Positions 26,878 to 39,416 of a stretch of DNA of 64,000 bases are shown piece after piece; within the stretch, counting starts at the first letter, position 1, and the number at the start of each line of letters is the position of its first letter. The notes beneath the pieces are model-generated. The model did no database searches and had not been told where the DNA came from. It was given only the letters and a program-made list of their open reading frames with translations. The stretch is taken from the NCBI GenBank assembly GCA_018881555.1, contig JACAXG010000007.1:16287235-16351234 (forward strand). Direction: 5' to 3'. Origin of the DNA: Amblyornis subalaris. Lineage: Eukaryota; Chordata; Aves; Passeriformes; Ptilonorhynchidae. The position numbers and the translations under genes are program-made.

Positions 26878-27065
26878 TGTCAGATTCTTAGTCAAGTCAA
26901 TAAGAGCAGATGGAAGCAAAAGTACCATTTATTGGGCAGAAGACTCAAAAATATACGAGTTCTCTTCTTTCAGTTGAAAATGTTCTTCTCTCCCTCTTAT
27001 ATACCCATCAGGGCTCTCACCAGACACTAATTTCCGGCAAACAATTTACCACTCCTTAGAGCTGA
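26878..27065 (-). mobile_element. Possible LTR fragment of an endogenous retrovirus, antisense
   Basis: Read on the minus strand, a TATATAA box (26,997-27,003, context gggtatataagagg) is followed about 64 bases later by AATAAA (26,928-26,933, context ctgcccaataaatgg). About 50 bases further on is a possible ...CA end at 26,878. This promoter-to-polyadenylation spacing is what an LTR U3-R-U5 arrangement shows. No partner LTR, internal region, primer-binding site or clear U3 limit is seen, and I cannot assign a family. It could be a coincidence of AT-rich motifs. Confidence 0.3.
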
Positions 27066-29691
27066 ATAACTGGATGGGAATTGTAAGGAAAAACAGCATA
27101 TGCTATTGTATTATTAACACCTCTTACTCAAATCCCAATAGAAGTCACAAGTATAACATCGACAACAAGAAGTTTGAGTCTGTTTCCAGCAGCGATTCAG
27201 AACAGCCTGTCCTTAGGACTTCCAGTTTCTTTCAAGTGCTTCACACATTGTTATCCAAATGTCTTATTTGAACTGCTTGGTAATTTTCTTCTGAAGTATT
27301 TATCAATTCATGAGATTGATAAGCCAAATGCTATCAGTAAAAGTCTGCTTTGCTTTTTCATTTTGTTCATTACAAAAATGAAAGGCAACATTTCAAATTT
27401 TTTAGGCTTTTTTCACTTTTTATACAAAGTAGTTGGCTTTCCATTACCAAAAATGCAAACAGAACTTGACTTTCTCTTTTCTGATGCTTTGCCATGGGTA
27501 TCTCAGAAAAATAAACAATGCTATTAATTTCTAGCCCAGTTCACTTCTTATTCCTTAGAAAGAACTGATCTATTTCCGTAGTCAGTCTTGAATAACTGGC
27601 AGAGATGCTTCATCAGTCCACTCTTGTTATCAAATTTTTNAGGGACAATAGACCTAACACAACTATACCCTCAGTATTTACAAATACTGTTCCCTCATAG
27701 ACTTGATTTGTATTAAACATAAATGCTGCTGCAGAGACTGCTTCCATTTCTATTCTGTTGTACAAATGAGGAAACAATGAATATTCATGTTTCTTTCTGC
27801 TAATGAGCAATCCAAACATGGACTGCATCTCTGTGCCAAGCTGAAACAGAATGAATGACTATGTGGTTGAAGAGTAANAAGGAATGGGAATGGGAGAAGA
27901 ATGTTTTATTTATTTCATGCCCTGAATTTAAAAGCATATATGTCATATTATATCCCATTAATAACAACAGTACAGTTTTAGATTCAGATTTTGCAGATTC
28001 CATGTCACAGATATCATATTCATATCATTCTCACTTCCAAGTACTAAATATTATTTCAAAGAGATCAAGCAAGACAGACCCAAACTTACATATCAGAAGT
28101 GGCCAAGAGTTTTTAAATGTTTTAAATTATGCAAAGAAAAAACCAGAATAAGTACATCTGAGAAGGACAAGTAAGAAAGGCTGAACACAAGCAAAACAAT
28201 GTATCTAAAAAACAATTGAGCAGCTTCCTGTTAAAGACTTTCAAGTGAGACAAGCTTACANGTATGAATCCCACTAAAAGCCAACTCTTTAAAAAAATTA
28301 CCGCACAATGATGCATCCAGAATATGCCTTCATGATGGAAGATGTCTTGGCACAACATATCAACTAAAGCACAAAGAAGGCCATCATTTACCATGAACAT
28401 TGAATCTGAAGGTACTAAAAACCCATGGACAAGGTGTTCTCAGCTACAGGGAACAAGAATGCTGACTAATCNCCACTCTTCAGAAGTGAAGGAAAGCTGA
28501 TACACGAAAGTATTGCTTCCATAGGTGTCTCTCCCTGAGTTCTCCACATCTTTGTTTTACCCCATTGTCTCACTTGCAAAAAAAATTTTCTTCTCTCCTA
28601 CAGCTCTTTACCAGGTTAATTTTGTAACATCTTCTCTATGAAAAAACTGCAGGTCATTGACCAGCCTTCCTCATCCCCTTCATAAGCTCCCTTTTGCCTC
28701 CTCACAATAGATGTCTTCTACACCCATCACAAGAATCTGAAATCGGGCTGGGTCAGTATTTCTAATCTCTCAAGGATATTCTGCCTCTATTTTTTTTTCC
28801 CTTTTTAGTCCCTGTAGAACTAATATCTGAAGTGATTTTATCCTGTAAGGGACTTTACCCACTGTAATGCAGACAGGGGAAACAGACTGAAGCATTCTAA
28901 TTCATGCTTCTGTACTGTTTTACCTCTTCGGAGGTGGAATTTTGGCATCAGAAGTAAGCTGCCCTGCTGGATGCTTATGTAATATGTAGTTAAAGCCAGT
29001 AAAGTGCAACAAGGTTGAATTAACTTAAATAAGAAAAAAAACCTCTATAATTCTATCTTGCACCCTGCAACCTGAAACAAAAATATCAATGAAAAGTCAG
29101 AGTTAGGAAATTATAATTTACATTTTGCACACATGAATAGCACTTCTTTCTGTAAATCCCCAAAACACTATGACAACAGACTCAATCCCTTCACATGGAA
29201 AAACCAAAAGAAAAAGAAATATTCTAAAGCTCAACAACCAAGGATATAGCTTTATTCTTACCTACCATATTAGAGCATGCTTTAAATGAGCAGGCGGCCA
29301 TAAAGCAGCATTGTTTTTCTATGGAAGCATTTTAGTATTAGCAGTAAATACAGTACACAGTACTTTAAATGCAGAAATACTGCCAAAGTGCAAAGAATTT
29401 GTCTCTATTATAAACATGGCCACCTGTTTACTGTCTCTAATTCTAAACTATGAGTCAGTTGGAAAAGAGGAATTAATTCGCAAAAACTTTCTGAGATGTC
29501 AAATATTTGGCTTGTATGAAGCCAGTGTTAATCTAAGCTCTCCCTCTCTCCTCCTGTTCCACTGGAAATACGTACCATAGAAGTCACATACCTTTACTGT
29601 TTTTGCACAGTTAGTCATTATAACATTTGCGATAGAAGAATACAGGCCAGAAAATGTAGTAACTTGTCAGAAACAAGACACTTCTTTGGAG
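27066..29691. other. Gene-free sequence, partly pyrimidine-rich
   Basis: No gene recognised. About 28,510-28,830 is noticeably pyrimidine-rich on the + strand with several CTT/CCT runs. Open frames of up to 117 residues (27,174-27,527, +) are Phe/Leu-rich and unrecognised. Confidence 0.55.
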
Positions 29692-29888
29692 TCATAGAAT
29701 GGCTTGTATTGGAAGAGACCTTAAAGATCATCTCGTTTCACCCTGCCTGCCACGGGCAGGGACAGCTTTCATTAGACCAAGTTTTCCAAAACCACATCCA
29801 GCCTGGCCTTGAACACTTCCAGGCATGGGGCATCCACAACTTTCCAGCTTTCCTAAGCAACCTGTTACAATGTCTCACCACCCTCAAG
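29692..29888 (-). mobile_element. CR1 LINE 3' end, 5'-truncated
   Basis: On the + strand this reads as the reverse complement of the avian CR1 3' UTR: 'tcatagaatgg', then 'accttaaagatcatct', 'cagcctggccttgaacactt', 'ggcatggggcatccacaact' and 'tctcaccaccctca'. These blocks occur in the expected order and spacing. The element is truncated at its 5' side (high-coordinate end) exactly where a CAAAA array begins. CR1 is the dominant LINE of birds. It is a non-coding relic, and frames running across it are artefacts. Confidence 0.92.
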
Positions 29889-29944
29889 AAACAAAACAAA
29901 ACAAAACAAAACAAAACAAAACAAAACAAAACAAAACAAAACAA
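29889..29944. repeat. (ACAAA)n pentanucleotide microsatellite
   Basis: About eleven near-perfect copies of a 5-bp ACAAA unit directly abut the truncated end of the neighbouring CR1. Open frames on both strands across the array give short repetitive peptides and are not genes. Confidence 0.95.
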
Positions 29945-31199
29945 GAGGAAGTCGAGGTTCAGCACAGAGACCCAGCAGTAAGGGACTCCAGAGCTCTCAA
30001 CTCTGGAGCCAGCCATGCTTCGCTCTCACTTTACAGGCCCCAGGTCTGAAAAGGCCCCTTCATGTGTCTAATTCTGCCTGCTAGGATTAGATTTGCTGAT
30101 TTCACCGGGACAAGTCACAGCATAGGAAATCAAATACTCATGAGGATGCTCCATAGCTATTGGTAACACTGGAGAGTTCATAATAATTACCTTACAGTAT
30201 TCCATTAAGCACNTATTTGAAATATACAAATGCAAATAAGCGCATCTGCCTGGAGAGTGACAGATCAGTTATGTTGATATTAGTCCCATCATTTCCCTTA
30301 TATGAGGTCATTTTCAAACCATTAGAGAAAGAGAAACAGCTCTTGGCTGTAAAAATATTTTCCAGCACTGAGATTCAAAAGTCATACAGACTGGAAGCAC
30401 AGAAATACTAATTCTAATAATTTTCTCAAAACCCAACTGAAATAAACAGATTCTTTTTTTTTTCNTTGCCTTAATTTAATGTTTCATTCTAGTCCTGCCT
30501 ATGTTGTACAATTGCACTGTGCTGGTGCCAAATAAATGCACTTTTAAAATTCCTCATCTTTGAGAAATATGACTCCAATCACTTGCTTAACAAGTGACAC
30601 GTGGAAATCAACAGAGTTTTCCTTAGGATGAGGTTATCGTTGCTTTATAGTACTTTGCCTGATGGCTGCTAATTTTCATCGTGATTGTCCTGCAAGAGAA
30701 CGGACATTTAAGCAATATCTTCCTTTGCAGGTTTTAATCGCCGAAAGNACATGCAAAGTACAGTAGCAGTATCTTGGATATGCAATATGCAATAACTGTC
30801 AACACTAATTAGTATTCCATTGACTTTGTTTTGCAAATAAAGCAAAAGAACTTTATACATACCCCAGTTTCTTGTGTTCCTCTCTCCTCCTTTCCCTAGG
30901 ACTGCAGAATTATCTCACTGACTAATCCCAATTCACTCAATGTAGCCATAGGCAGAGAATCAACCTCAGGCTAAAGCTGGTGCTTTTCCTGCTGCCTGCC
31001 TGGGGGGGGTTATTATTTTTTACTGAGAAAAGTGGGTTTGTTACCCCTGCTGTGTAGATGAAGAAAGAGTTGCCCAGGAAAACAAAGGAAAGAAAACATA
31101 CAGTAGATTAATTAATTCCCAGTCCCTCTGCCACCAAAACTATGTCACACCAGAGTGTATCTCATTGGGCAGCAGAATTTAAACTAAGCATAGAGAGAT
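29945..31199. other. Gene-free AT-rich sequence
   Basis: No recognisable gene. There is a G8 run at 31,002-31,009. A segment near 31,055-31,080 ('tgtagatgaagaaagag' followed by 'ttgcccagg') faintly recalls MIR/L2 sequence, too weakly to call. Confidence 0.5.
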
Positions 31200-31415
31200 T
31201 GGGACTGGTTAGAAAGGAAACATTTTCTTCATGAGAACACAAGCTGTGGCACAAGTTCCCTGGCTGGTTGTGCCATCCTTGAAGGTTTTCAAAACCCAGG
31301 AGGACAAATCTCTGAGCAACCTGGACTCACCCCACAGTTCACCCTGCTCAGAGCAAGAAGCTAGACTGGAGATCTCCTGAGGCCCTTTCCAACCTAAGTT
31401 ATCCTCTGATCTCAG
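31200..31415 (+). mobile_element. CR1 LINE 3' end, sense orientation
   Basis: In order this shows CR1 3' UTR blocks: 'ctgtggcacaagttccctgg', 'ccatccttgaaggttttcaa', 'aggacaaatctctgagcaac', 'tcaccctgctcagagcaaga', 'ctggagatctcctgaggccc' and 'tttccaacctaagttatcct'. This corresponds to the CR1 type whose end reads 'gatctcc...ggtcccttccaaccta', a different subfamily from the 'accttaaagatc' copies elsewhere in the window. It is 5'-truncated and diverged, and the terminal octamer repeats are degraded. Confidence 0.88.
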
Positions 31416-34300
31416 TGGTCAGAGGACAGCCATAGAAGTCTACAAGGTGAAGATGAAGATTAAAGAATCTTTAAGACAGTTATTTTACATTTCCTAACAC
31501 TGGAAAGAACTCTTGTGCTCTGTCCAAATCATCTCTTTTTGCTGGTGGTTGCTACTGAGGGTAGTTTTTGCACATTTTTGTGTTTGAATGACTGAATTTG
31601 TGAGGCAGCAGTCCTGAGCACTCATATTTAAGAAACAATACTTGCTCTGCAGAAGCAGTGACAACTAATTAAAAACCAAAACAACCAACAACCCCCCTGA
31701 AAACCTAATCAAAAGGATCCATAGAAAAGCTAGAAGACAGTTCTTCACTCTGTTTAAGACGAGTGTTTTTCACAGAGTAAAGGAAAAAAGAATAGTATGC
31801 TATCTCCTTAAAATGCTGAATGACACTTTTACTTTTCCTGTCTCTTTTCTTAATGTATTCAACAGTCATATTTCCTGCCTACTCATAAATAGCATTCTGT
31901 GTGAAATAANAGATAATATAAAGATATTTTCAAATAATAGAACTTTCTTTTTGTGGTAATTCTGAGAAATACAATGAAATGTGTCATTAAGGGAAAACTA
32001 CCAAAGAAGAGAGATGCAATTAAATTTCCACTCTCTGCTGAAACTCATAGAACACTAAAAGGAAAGAATTTTCGTGTTTACTCTTCCCTTTAAAAATAAA
32101 ATATTATACACACTTCAAATATTCTGCCTTAAAACTCCAGTACAAGAGTTGCCATCAGTACCACTGCTTCTATTTCTAGCATTGCATGATCATTTCAGAG
32201 ATGCAGGGAAACAATAAATATCTCAGCTGATATACCCAGGCCAAAACTCCCNGTGAGGGTGTTCACTTCTAATTCCCCCCATGTCTCTAGAAATAGTGTG
32301 TCTGCAAGAGGAGAGGGCAGTGGGACTTTCACTCACTTCCTTTCACTCACCATGTGTCTGCCTTGTCTCTTACACTAAGNTGTTTAGATCAGGGACTTTC
32401 TTATACTAAGCAGTAACATTGAGCACGGCACACTAGGACTTGAATCCCNTTTGGGACATATACCTGCCACAGCTAGACTGAAAAAAATNATTTAAAAATA
32501 AAAAAAAATCAGCTATAGAGAAAATATAGGCAGATGAAACAGAAGCTTTCCCACTGTAGAGGTGGTTTTGCAATGGTAAGCAAAGAGATTTCCATCAAAT
32601 CATAAGTCAGTTTCCCCTTGTTTGGTTAGACTGCATAAGAAGAGGATTTCCTGCACTTTGTCATTTTTAGATGTTTTGCTCAGAACCTTACAGAAGAAAT
32701 GCCCAAATTTGATGAGGCCTNACAACTACTGTAGCCCAACTTTGCTTCAGCAAAGCTATATGAACCACTTCAGAAACTCAGGCAGTGTAATGGCAAAGAT
32801 TATGATGCTACAACCTGAGGTTACCTATTACAACACATGGGAGAAGGAGTGGGGAAAAAGGAGAAATACTTGAGAGCAGGGTTCAGGTATTTGGTGAATT
32901 GTTTTAAACTAACACTAGAAAATACTAAGGAGAGGGATGATGCCTCNTCCAGATTTTGGGTTGACTTCCATGAGAAATTCTCAGCTATGTTCCTGCATGC
33001 AGCGTTCAGTCCTTTGCATCAAAAGTGATTTCCTGAAACCGAAAAGTGTTAGTGGATCTTCCTACACATCCTTGTAGGGAATACTCCCACAGTCACTGGA
33101 AAGAAGAGATCCTGTTTTCTTCCACATGAGTACTCTAAACAGCAGCACTGTGGGGCGATTCCCTCTGGCCTAATTAATACACAGGCAACATGTGATGAAG
33201 GCAGAGAGGCCAGGCACAGCTCCACGACAGCCGGCCCAGGTCTGCAGACTTACCCGCTCCTACAGGCACTGTGTGAGCACGGCTGAACTGCTTGCAGGCA
33301 TTGACCCAAGTCAGTCAGAGCTCTGCTCCTCACTCCAGGCACGACAGAGGCAGCTCCAGCACATTTACAGTGCCTTCCAGAAGCCAGATCATCATCATAC
33401 ACAGGATGAAGCAGAGAAATTATACACAGAGCAAGGCCAGATCTGGGCTGTTTGCCCTTCAGATGAAGCTAAAAATTCTTGCTGGACCTGTGCCATCCAT
33501 TGCAGAGTCAGCTTGGTGGAATAAAGCACCAGTNCACTCCTGAGTGCCCGAATTACCTATGACTCTCTAGGTTATTTTTGCCCTCGATTTTTCCAGATAT
33601 TAGCAATATTTGCCCATATTAAATATCATACATAGTGAAAGAGCTTCTCTGGAAGAAATTTTAAAAAATCTTTCCTAAAAATTCCTTTTCTTTTAGGAGC
33701 TAGGATTTTCTTATGATTGGGAAAGCCGGGTGCAAACTACCTCTCAAAGACTGGGTGACCAATACTTTTAAAGCCAGTCTTTCACATCCTAAATGAGCTC
33801 CCTAGCTGTGTTTCAGCAGGAGACAGCAGCTATCCCAGTGGTTAGATAGTCCATACCTCTCAACACACAAGTATGCCTCTTGACAGGCACAGCTAGATAA
33901 TATCTTCCAGACTACATGGAATGGATGATCCAGTGAAAAGAAAAACTGCTTTTTGAGACCCTTCAGATATAAACACAGAGCTGCCTGTCACCATGAGAAC
34001 AAGAGCTAATGGCTAGGAAATTGCATGCCTTCTGGATTTACTCACAGTGTAGTACAGGGAAAAAATTCAAAGTATCAGAATTATGGATACAAGACACCTT
34101 TGCCCCTCTCATTCTTTAGACGTGAAATTTTACTGTATAGTTAGGTTCCGGCAATTAAAATTGCTGTGAATATGAAAGTCACTTTTAAGAGAATGAAGTC
34201 TGTAAGAATGGTCACAGTAGGGTTACTGAATGGCCAGCAAGCTCTTACTCCAGCTCTGATTCCCACTGCCCCTGCAGATACTTCTTATTTATCATTTATC
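31416..34300. other. Gene-free sequence
   Basis: No recognised gene. The segment 33,130-33,530 is less AT-rich and holds two overlapping open frames (110 residues at 33,192-33,524 and 83 residues at 33,292-33,543) with no domain I know. A 10-bp direct repeat, tttcactcac, occurs at 32,327 and 32,341. Confidence 0.5.
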
Positions 34301-34350
34301 TGCCTCCACTTTCTTCATCTGTCAAGGGAAGGTAGTCCTTGTCTCATGGA
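34301..34350 (+). mobile_element. Possible MIR/L2-type relic
   Basis: 'tgcctccactttcttcatct' followed by 'gtcaagggaaggtagtcctt' resembles the 'cctcagtttcctcatctgtaaaatgg...' motif of MIR/L2 elements. It is very short and diverged, so a tentative call. Confidence 0.25.
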
Positions 34351-34620
34351 AGTGCAGGAAAATCAGTACTCAGCTCTTGTAAAGTTTTTGGTGGAAATGG
34401 ACCACTTGTTTTTTCCCCAAAATATACAGCACTGTNGGTCCGATCCGAAGTTGTGTCAACAATGCATGTGCAAAAATTAAGGAGCTGTGAAGAACTGGTA
34501 TTTGTATGATGATCATCTGAGCNCAGATCTGCCCACCTAACTGCACACAGGAGAACACTCCATGTTGTGGAGATCTTCACTAGGTTTCCACACCGGAACA
34601 CCTTCAGCAGAATACCAGNG

Positions 34621-34763
34621 AGGTGGTCCCAGGGATTGAACCAGTTGCCCTGTGAGAAAAGGCTGAGGAAAGCAGATTTGTCCAGGATGGAGAAGCAAGG
34701 GCTTTGGTGGAATACAACAGCAGCCTTCCAATACCTGAATTGCACTACAACAGCTTTCAATAA
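34621..34763 (+). mobile_element. CR1 LINE fragment from the 3' part of the element
   Basis: The order 'agggattgaaccagttgccc', 'tgtgagaaaaggctgaggaa', 'tccaggatggagaagcaagg', 'cagccttccaatacctgaa' matches the CR1 segment whose common form includes 'tatgaggaaaggctga', 'cctggagaagagaaggct' and 'ggccttccaatacttgaa'. This part lies upstream of the 3' UTR blocks seen in the other copies. Both ends are lost. An antisense 152-residue frame over it (34,344-34,802) is an artefact. Confidence 0.8.
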
Positions 34764-37700
34764 CCNCCTTTCTAACCCTGTCAGCTGAGACTCACTGCTC
34801 ATCTAATGTCCAGAGGCAAGACTTCACAGAGAAGCAGTGGGATGCTGGTCNACATGATCCTCCCCCACTGCTTAGTAAGAAAAGATATCATGTCTTCAGG
34901 TGTGATGGGGAGAGCTGGAGGTGCCTGCCTTGATCAGTGGCTTCACAATATCAAAGAGAAGTGTAAGCAGAGAACAAAACAGGGCCTCTCGCCAAACTTC
35001 AGTCTCACACCCATAACACTGAGCACCAAAGACAGACTCTCTTCTTAAGGAGCTCTNTGTGTGTGTGTGTTTTGTCATATTGCTGCTTGTATCATACAAA
35101 CATGAAAAGAAACAAATTCTTATGATTTCATACAGAGATTTTACTTCATAGACTCCTGGCAAATGTCTCCTCAGTTGGAGGTGAAAAAAGGAAAAAGAAA
35201 AATTCTTCAAGTCATCAGCTTTGTACATATCTTATTATAGCAGCCTCTGCAGTGAAATTCATGCATGCTGATGACAACGCTGGTACGCACACATGTCATC
35301 TGAGCTGTTTATAGCCATTCTTTCATTTAATGCATCTCATCTGCCAGGTTGTCTTGCAGGTTTTGTCTGCTTTACCATGTTATCATTTAAGCCTTTATCT
35401 ATAAATCAAACTGAACTATAAACCACTTTGTCATCCTTTGTTTTGCAACAGATGTACAGCAAGCAGAGACTGCTTCTGAATAGGAAAAAATGTGAACATA
35501 AACACAGGCTGGGATATGCACAGAAACTCAAAAAACCAAGGTGGGTTTTCTTACTGATAATCAATGGTACAGAAAAATTATTATTAAAATAATGAGAGGT
35601 GGAATAAACCAAGATGATAACACTCTTTAGATCCTCTCTATAAACAGGCCNAGGATAGCAATCTGAGGGAGTGACATGGAGAAGATTTAGAGTGGAACAA
35701 TTTTCAGGAGGCTCCTAGGACATGGACACTGAAGTGGCAATTCAGTAGCATAAAAGAATAACCTAAGATAGATTTCTTCTGTGTTAATAAGTTTTAATTG
35801 GCAAGCTGTGATATTCATGAACATACTTTGACCATTCCACCACTCTGTCATGACTCCTGTGACACCATTACTATTGAGAAGACCCTAAGTTGTAGCTCTA
35901 TAGCTTTTGTNCTCCAACCAGTAACAGAAAATACACAACTTAACCACCGTCCAGTTCAAAAAGATTCAGAACTTAGTGCTGATGGAGTAGTGCTTTCTCT
36001 ACAGTACAGAATGCCATTTTTCTAGGTTTGCTTGCATTCGTGGAGCTATTACTTGCATTNGTTATTAGCACTCCTCCTCTGGGGATGTCTTGCACCCTGG
36101 GGGATTGAGTTGGTCCAAAACACAAACCACAGATTTCTCCCAACTAATGGGCAGATGCTAAGGTGCAGTGCTGTAGACAAAGTGTAGTCTGTCCGGCTTT
36201 GGCACAGAGAAAATTCAAACCAAAGGCATGGCACACAAGGTCAGATATGTCAGTAGGTGGCTTGCATGAGCCAATGTATCCCATACATCCTTAGCTCCAA
36301 ATAAAGAAAGAAAGGGAAGGCAGGAGAAGAATAAAAGATATGTCTGCAGCAAAATATATATTACAAAAGCAAATAGAAGCTATAATTAGCTATTTTCAAC
36401 CATAACTCCAGCAATATTCCTGATGACAGGAGTAGTCATTAGGGATAGTATAGTCAGCAAAAATCAGAAGTGCTAATTAATTTATCATCTTTACTCTAAC
36501 AAATTACTTAAAATAGAAAGTAGCATGTACATTTTTATTTGTACTTTCGTGCCTCATCCNAGTTCTAGTCTTCTCTAAGACTACATGGCAACCACTGCAA
36601 ATTTCCAAAAGACTCAAAAAAAAGTCATCCTGACAAAAGAAATGGGCCAGAAAAGAAATTCACGACAAGAAATACACAAGACATCCCACACGATCAGGTT
36701 TCCAGTATTCACAAAGCCACGAATTGCTATTCCCATATGCATAAATTTGTACTGAGACCATTAGATCACTAGAAAAAAATGCCTAATGTCTTATCTCCCA
36801 TCTCCATTTGATATTTACCACTGTAAATCTTTAAAACCTAATTTAGATACTTAATTCATCTGCTGACATCTTTTCCTCCCCTATACAGGAAACAATTTAG
36901 CTAGAGATTTTTGAAAGAATGTAGGACACTTTGAAGTTTTCCAGAAAGCAAATCATAACAAACAAAAACCCACACCTCCTTCTGTAAGCAAGGTTCTGTA
37001 ACCTCCTCCAGCTTCAGATGTAAGACACTTGACTTGCCTATGGGAAACACATATTCACATTCGTGTTTCCTTTCAGCCCAGGAACAGTAATATGCTATCT
37101 ATTTTATTCACAAAATAAAATCCAGTTATNAAGTGTGAAAATTCAAAGAGGAGCAGGAGGAAGGCACATATTTGACTGATGAAAATTAATCTTGGATATA
37201 AAAATGCCGTTCCCAACTAAAATTTAAACAATTGAAATTGTTCCACCAAAAGTCTGAGCTTTGACTGTATTCTCCAACAAAAATTTGTATTCTCTAAGAA
37301 ATCATGACCGAGGTTACATTANTGCCTTCACCCAAGACAATCCTGGGAATCTGATGGTACACTTGGATTTTACTGGATTCTGATAGCAGACTGGTGCTGG
37401 AAAAGCTTGTTTTAGAGATGCACTAATTCCAACATTTTTTACTAAATATTGAAGAATCCTAAATCTAACCCAGGGTTACAAAGCAGATTTAAAATTCTAC
37501 CTTAAGATAGTTCACCAGGCAGGGGAAGGTAGGTCCTTTGCCTGTGCATTTCTTTCTTTCACTTGAATGGGATTTCTTTCAGAGTCTAATGCAGTGTTCT
37601 GGTTAGCTTCAAAACCCACAGTCTGGGCAGCCAGCTCGTTCTTGCCTATGTGGGCAAGTGAAGAATTCAATCAGTTATCTTAATTTCCTTGCTTTTCCAA

Positions 37701-39416
37701 ACACAGTCTTACGACTGAATGACTGCAATGTGGTAGACTTTTTCTCCAAAATTAGTTTAAATGCTTTCATATTTCCTTTAAATTAAATAATTGTGGTTTT
37801 NATACAGCATTCTGAGATTTTTTAAGTCTCACACTGTATCAGTCTAATCAGAAGCAGAAGCATTTATTTGAGGGATTTTTCCTCTTCCCTAATTAATTTT
37901 AAAATCATCAGTGTGCAAGGGGGGGAAATTTATATAAGATATTTTTAATGTTAATACTTGTGAATTTATGTTTAGTTTTGCTCACTTAAAACACTGTACC
38001 TAAAGAAAAAGATATTCCAGTCCTGAATACTGAGAANTTTATGTTTTCATTTAAATTTATTTTCAGCCAATTATGACCACAGAANACAGAAGCTAATTTT
38101 GACATATGGTACCGCAACTGGGGATGGAAATCTGATTCTGAAATAAGCAATGTTTCATATCGGGTTTTTTTAACACCAATAATACTATAGACCAAACAGT
38201 ATCTATTATAAATTTATTTCTCTGGCCAAAGGATTATTTATGCCAATATGCAACACCANGCAAAATTTTTTAGTTCAACTGATGATTGTAATTTTACAGA
38301 ACAAAAAGCTAACTATTATAGTTTTANAGTCAGACCACTTTCTGAACAGCAATCAACAGGTTTGGGGGTTTGCGTGTACTAGTATGGACATGAGTTCTAA
38401 CACCATTTAGTGCTTGCCTCCTACTAATCAAGCTCTTAGCTAATATTTACAGACACTCTAAACATGATTCAGATTTTGAATAAAACCATCTCTGTCTGAG
38501 AGTCCAAGGGAACAGATGAATCACACTTGTAATTTTGCCCCAGGTATTAATTTGTGTGTTCCTGAGTGCTCTAAGCACAAAACACTGCTTTCTAAAATGG
38601 AGGTCAAGTTGAATATTCAGGACTTGGAACATGATTTAGGTTCTTGCTAGAGAACTAACTGTTAGCACAAGGCAAGAAGGCACAGATGGGAGAAATAGCC
38701 AGCCCAGTAGGAAATCAGAACTCCAGTGCCTGCAGGTATCCAAGCTGGGTATGCAGCAGCAGCCACTGCTATACCAACCACCAGCACTGATCTGAATGAA
38801 AAAATGGAGCACTCAGCAATAAGGAAGGAAATGAGAGGAAAAGGGAGATAATAACTAGCCTAATACTCACTTGATTACAGAATGGGAAATTATCACTGAA
38901 AAACCAAGATGTTGTCACTGAACTGAGAAACAGAAGCTACCGGTCTCCTTAGGATTCAATTAAAATTCTTCCGGTTTTGCTTTCAGACACTATGAAGTGC
39001 CTGCTGGTAACAGGCTCTTGCTGGACTTCACTACGTCTGGAAATTCTGCAACTAAGCCATGATAAGACATGATACTTTTTCTGAAGAGAATGTTTTCTTT
39101 TATTTTATTTTCTCAAATCTCCAGAGCACAAGTCAATTACAACACAACAGAAGCTTCTCAAACTGAGAGGTCATACTGTAGGGCAGCTTAGTCCACAGTA
39201 NAACAGATAATCATCTTAAGTACTTTGCAAAGCCTCAAAACAGGCTTCTCTGGCTATCCAAAGATCAATACTAATGTGCCAACTCTCCAGCCAAGCCAAG
39301 CACAATTTACTGGAATGTTATTACTGTGCAAAAAGGAAAAGAAAACTTTATTAGGCTGAAGAGTTTCATTCAGGAATGCAGCTTTCACAGCAGCACAGAG
39401 TACAGAAATATCACCT
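34764..39416. other. Gene-free AT-rich sequence
   Basis: No recognised gene or clear interspersed repeat. A (TG)n run lies at 35,056-35,070. The longest frame on the minus strand near the start (110 residues, 34,896-35,228) is unrecognised. A 120-residue minus-strand frame (39,254-39,616) extends into the LTR and is not a gene. Confidence 0.55.

Noticed and set aside
29664..30049. Repetitive-peptide open frames on both strands
   Set aside because: They are translations of a CR1 3' end and the ACAAA microsatellite.
34344..34802. 152-residue open frame (-)
   Set aside because: It is largely antisense to a CR1 fragment and interrupted by several Ns.
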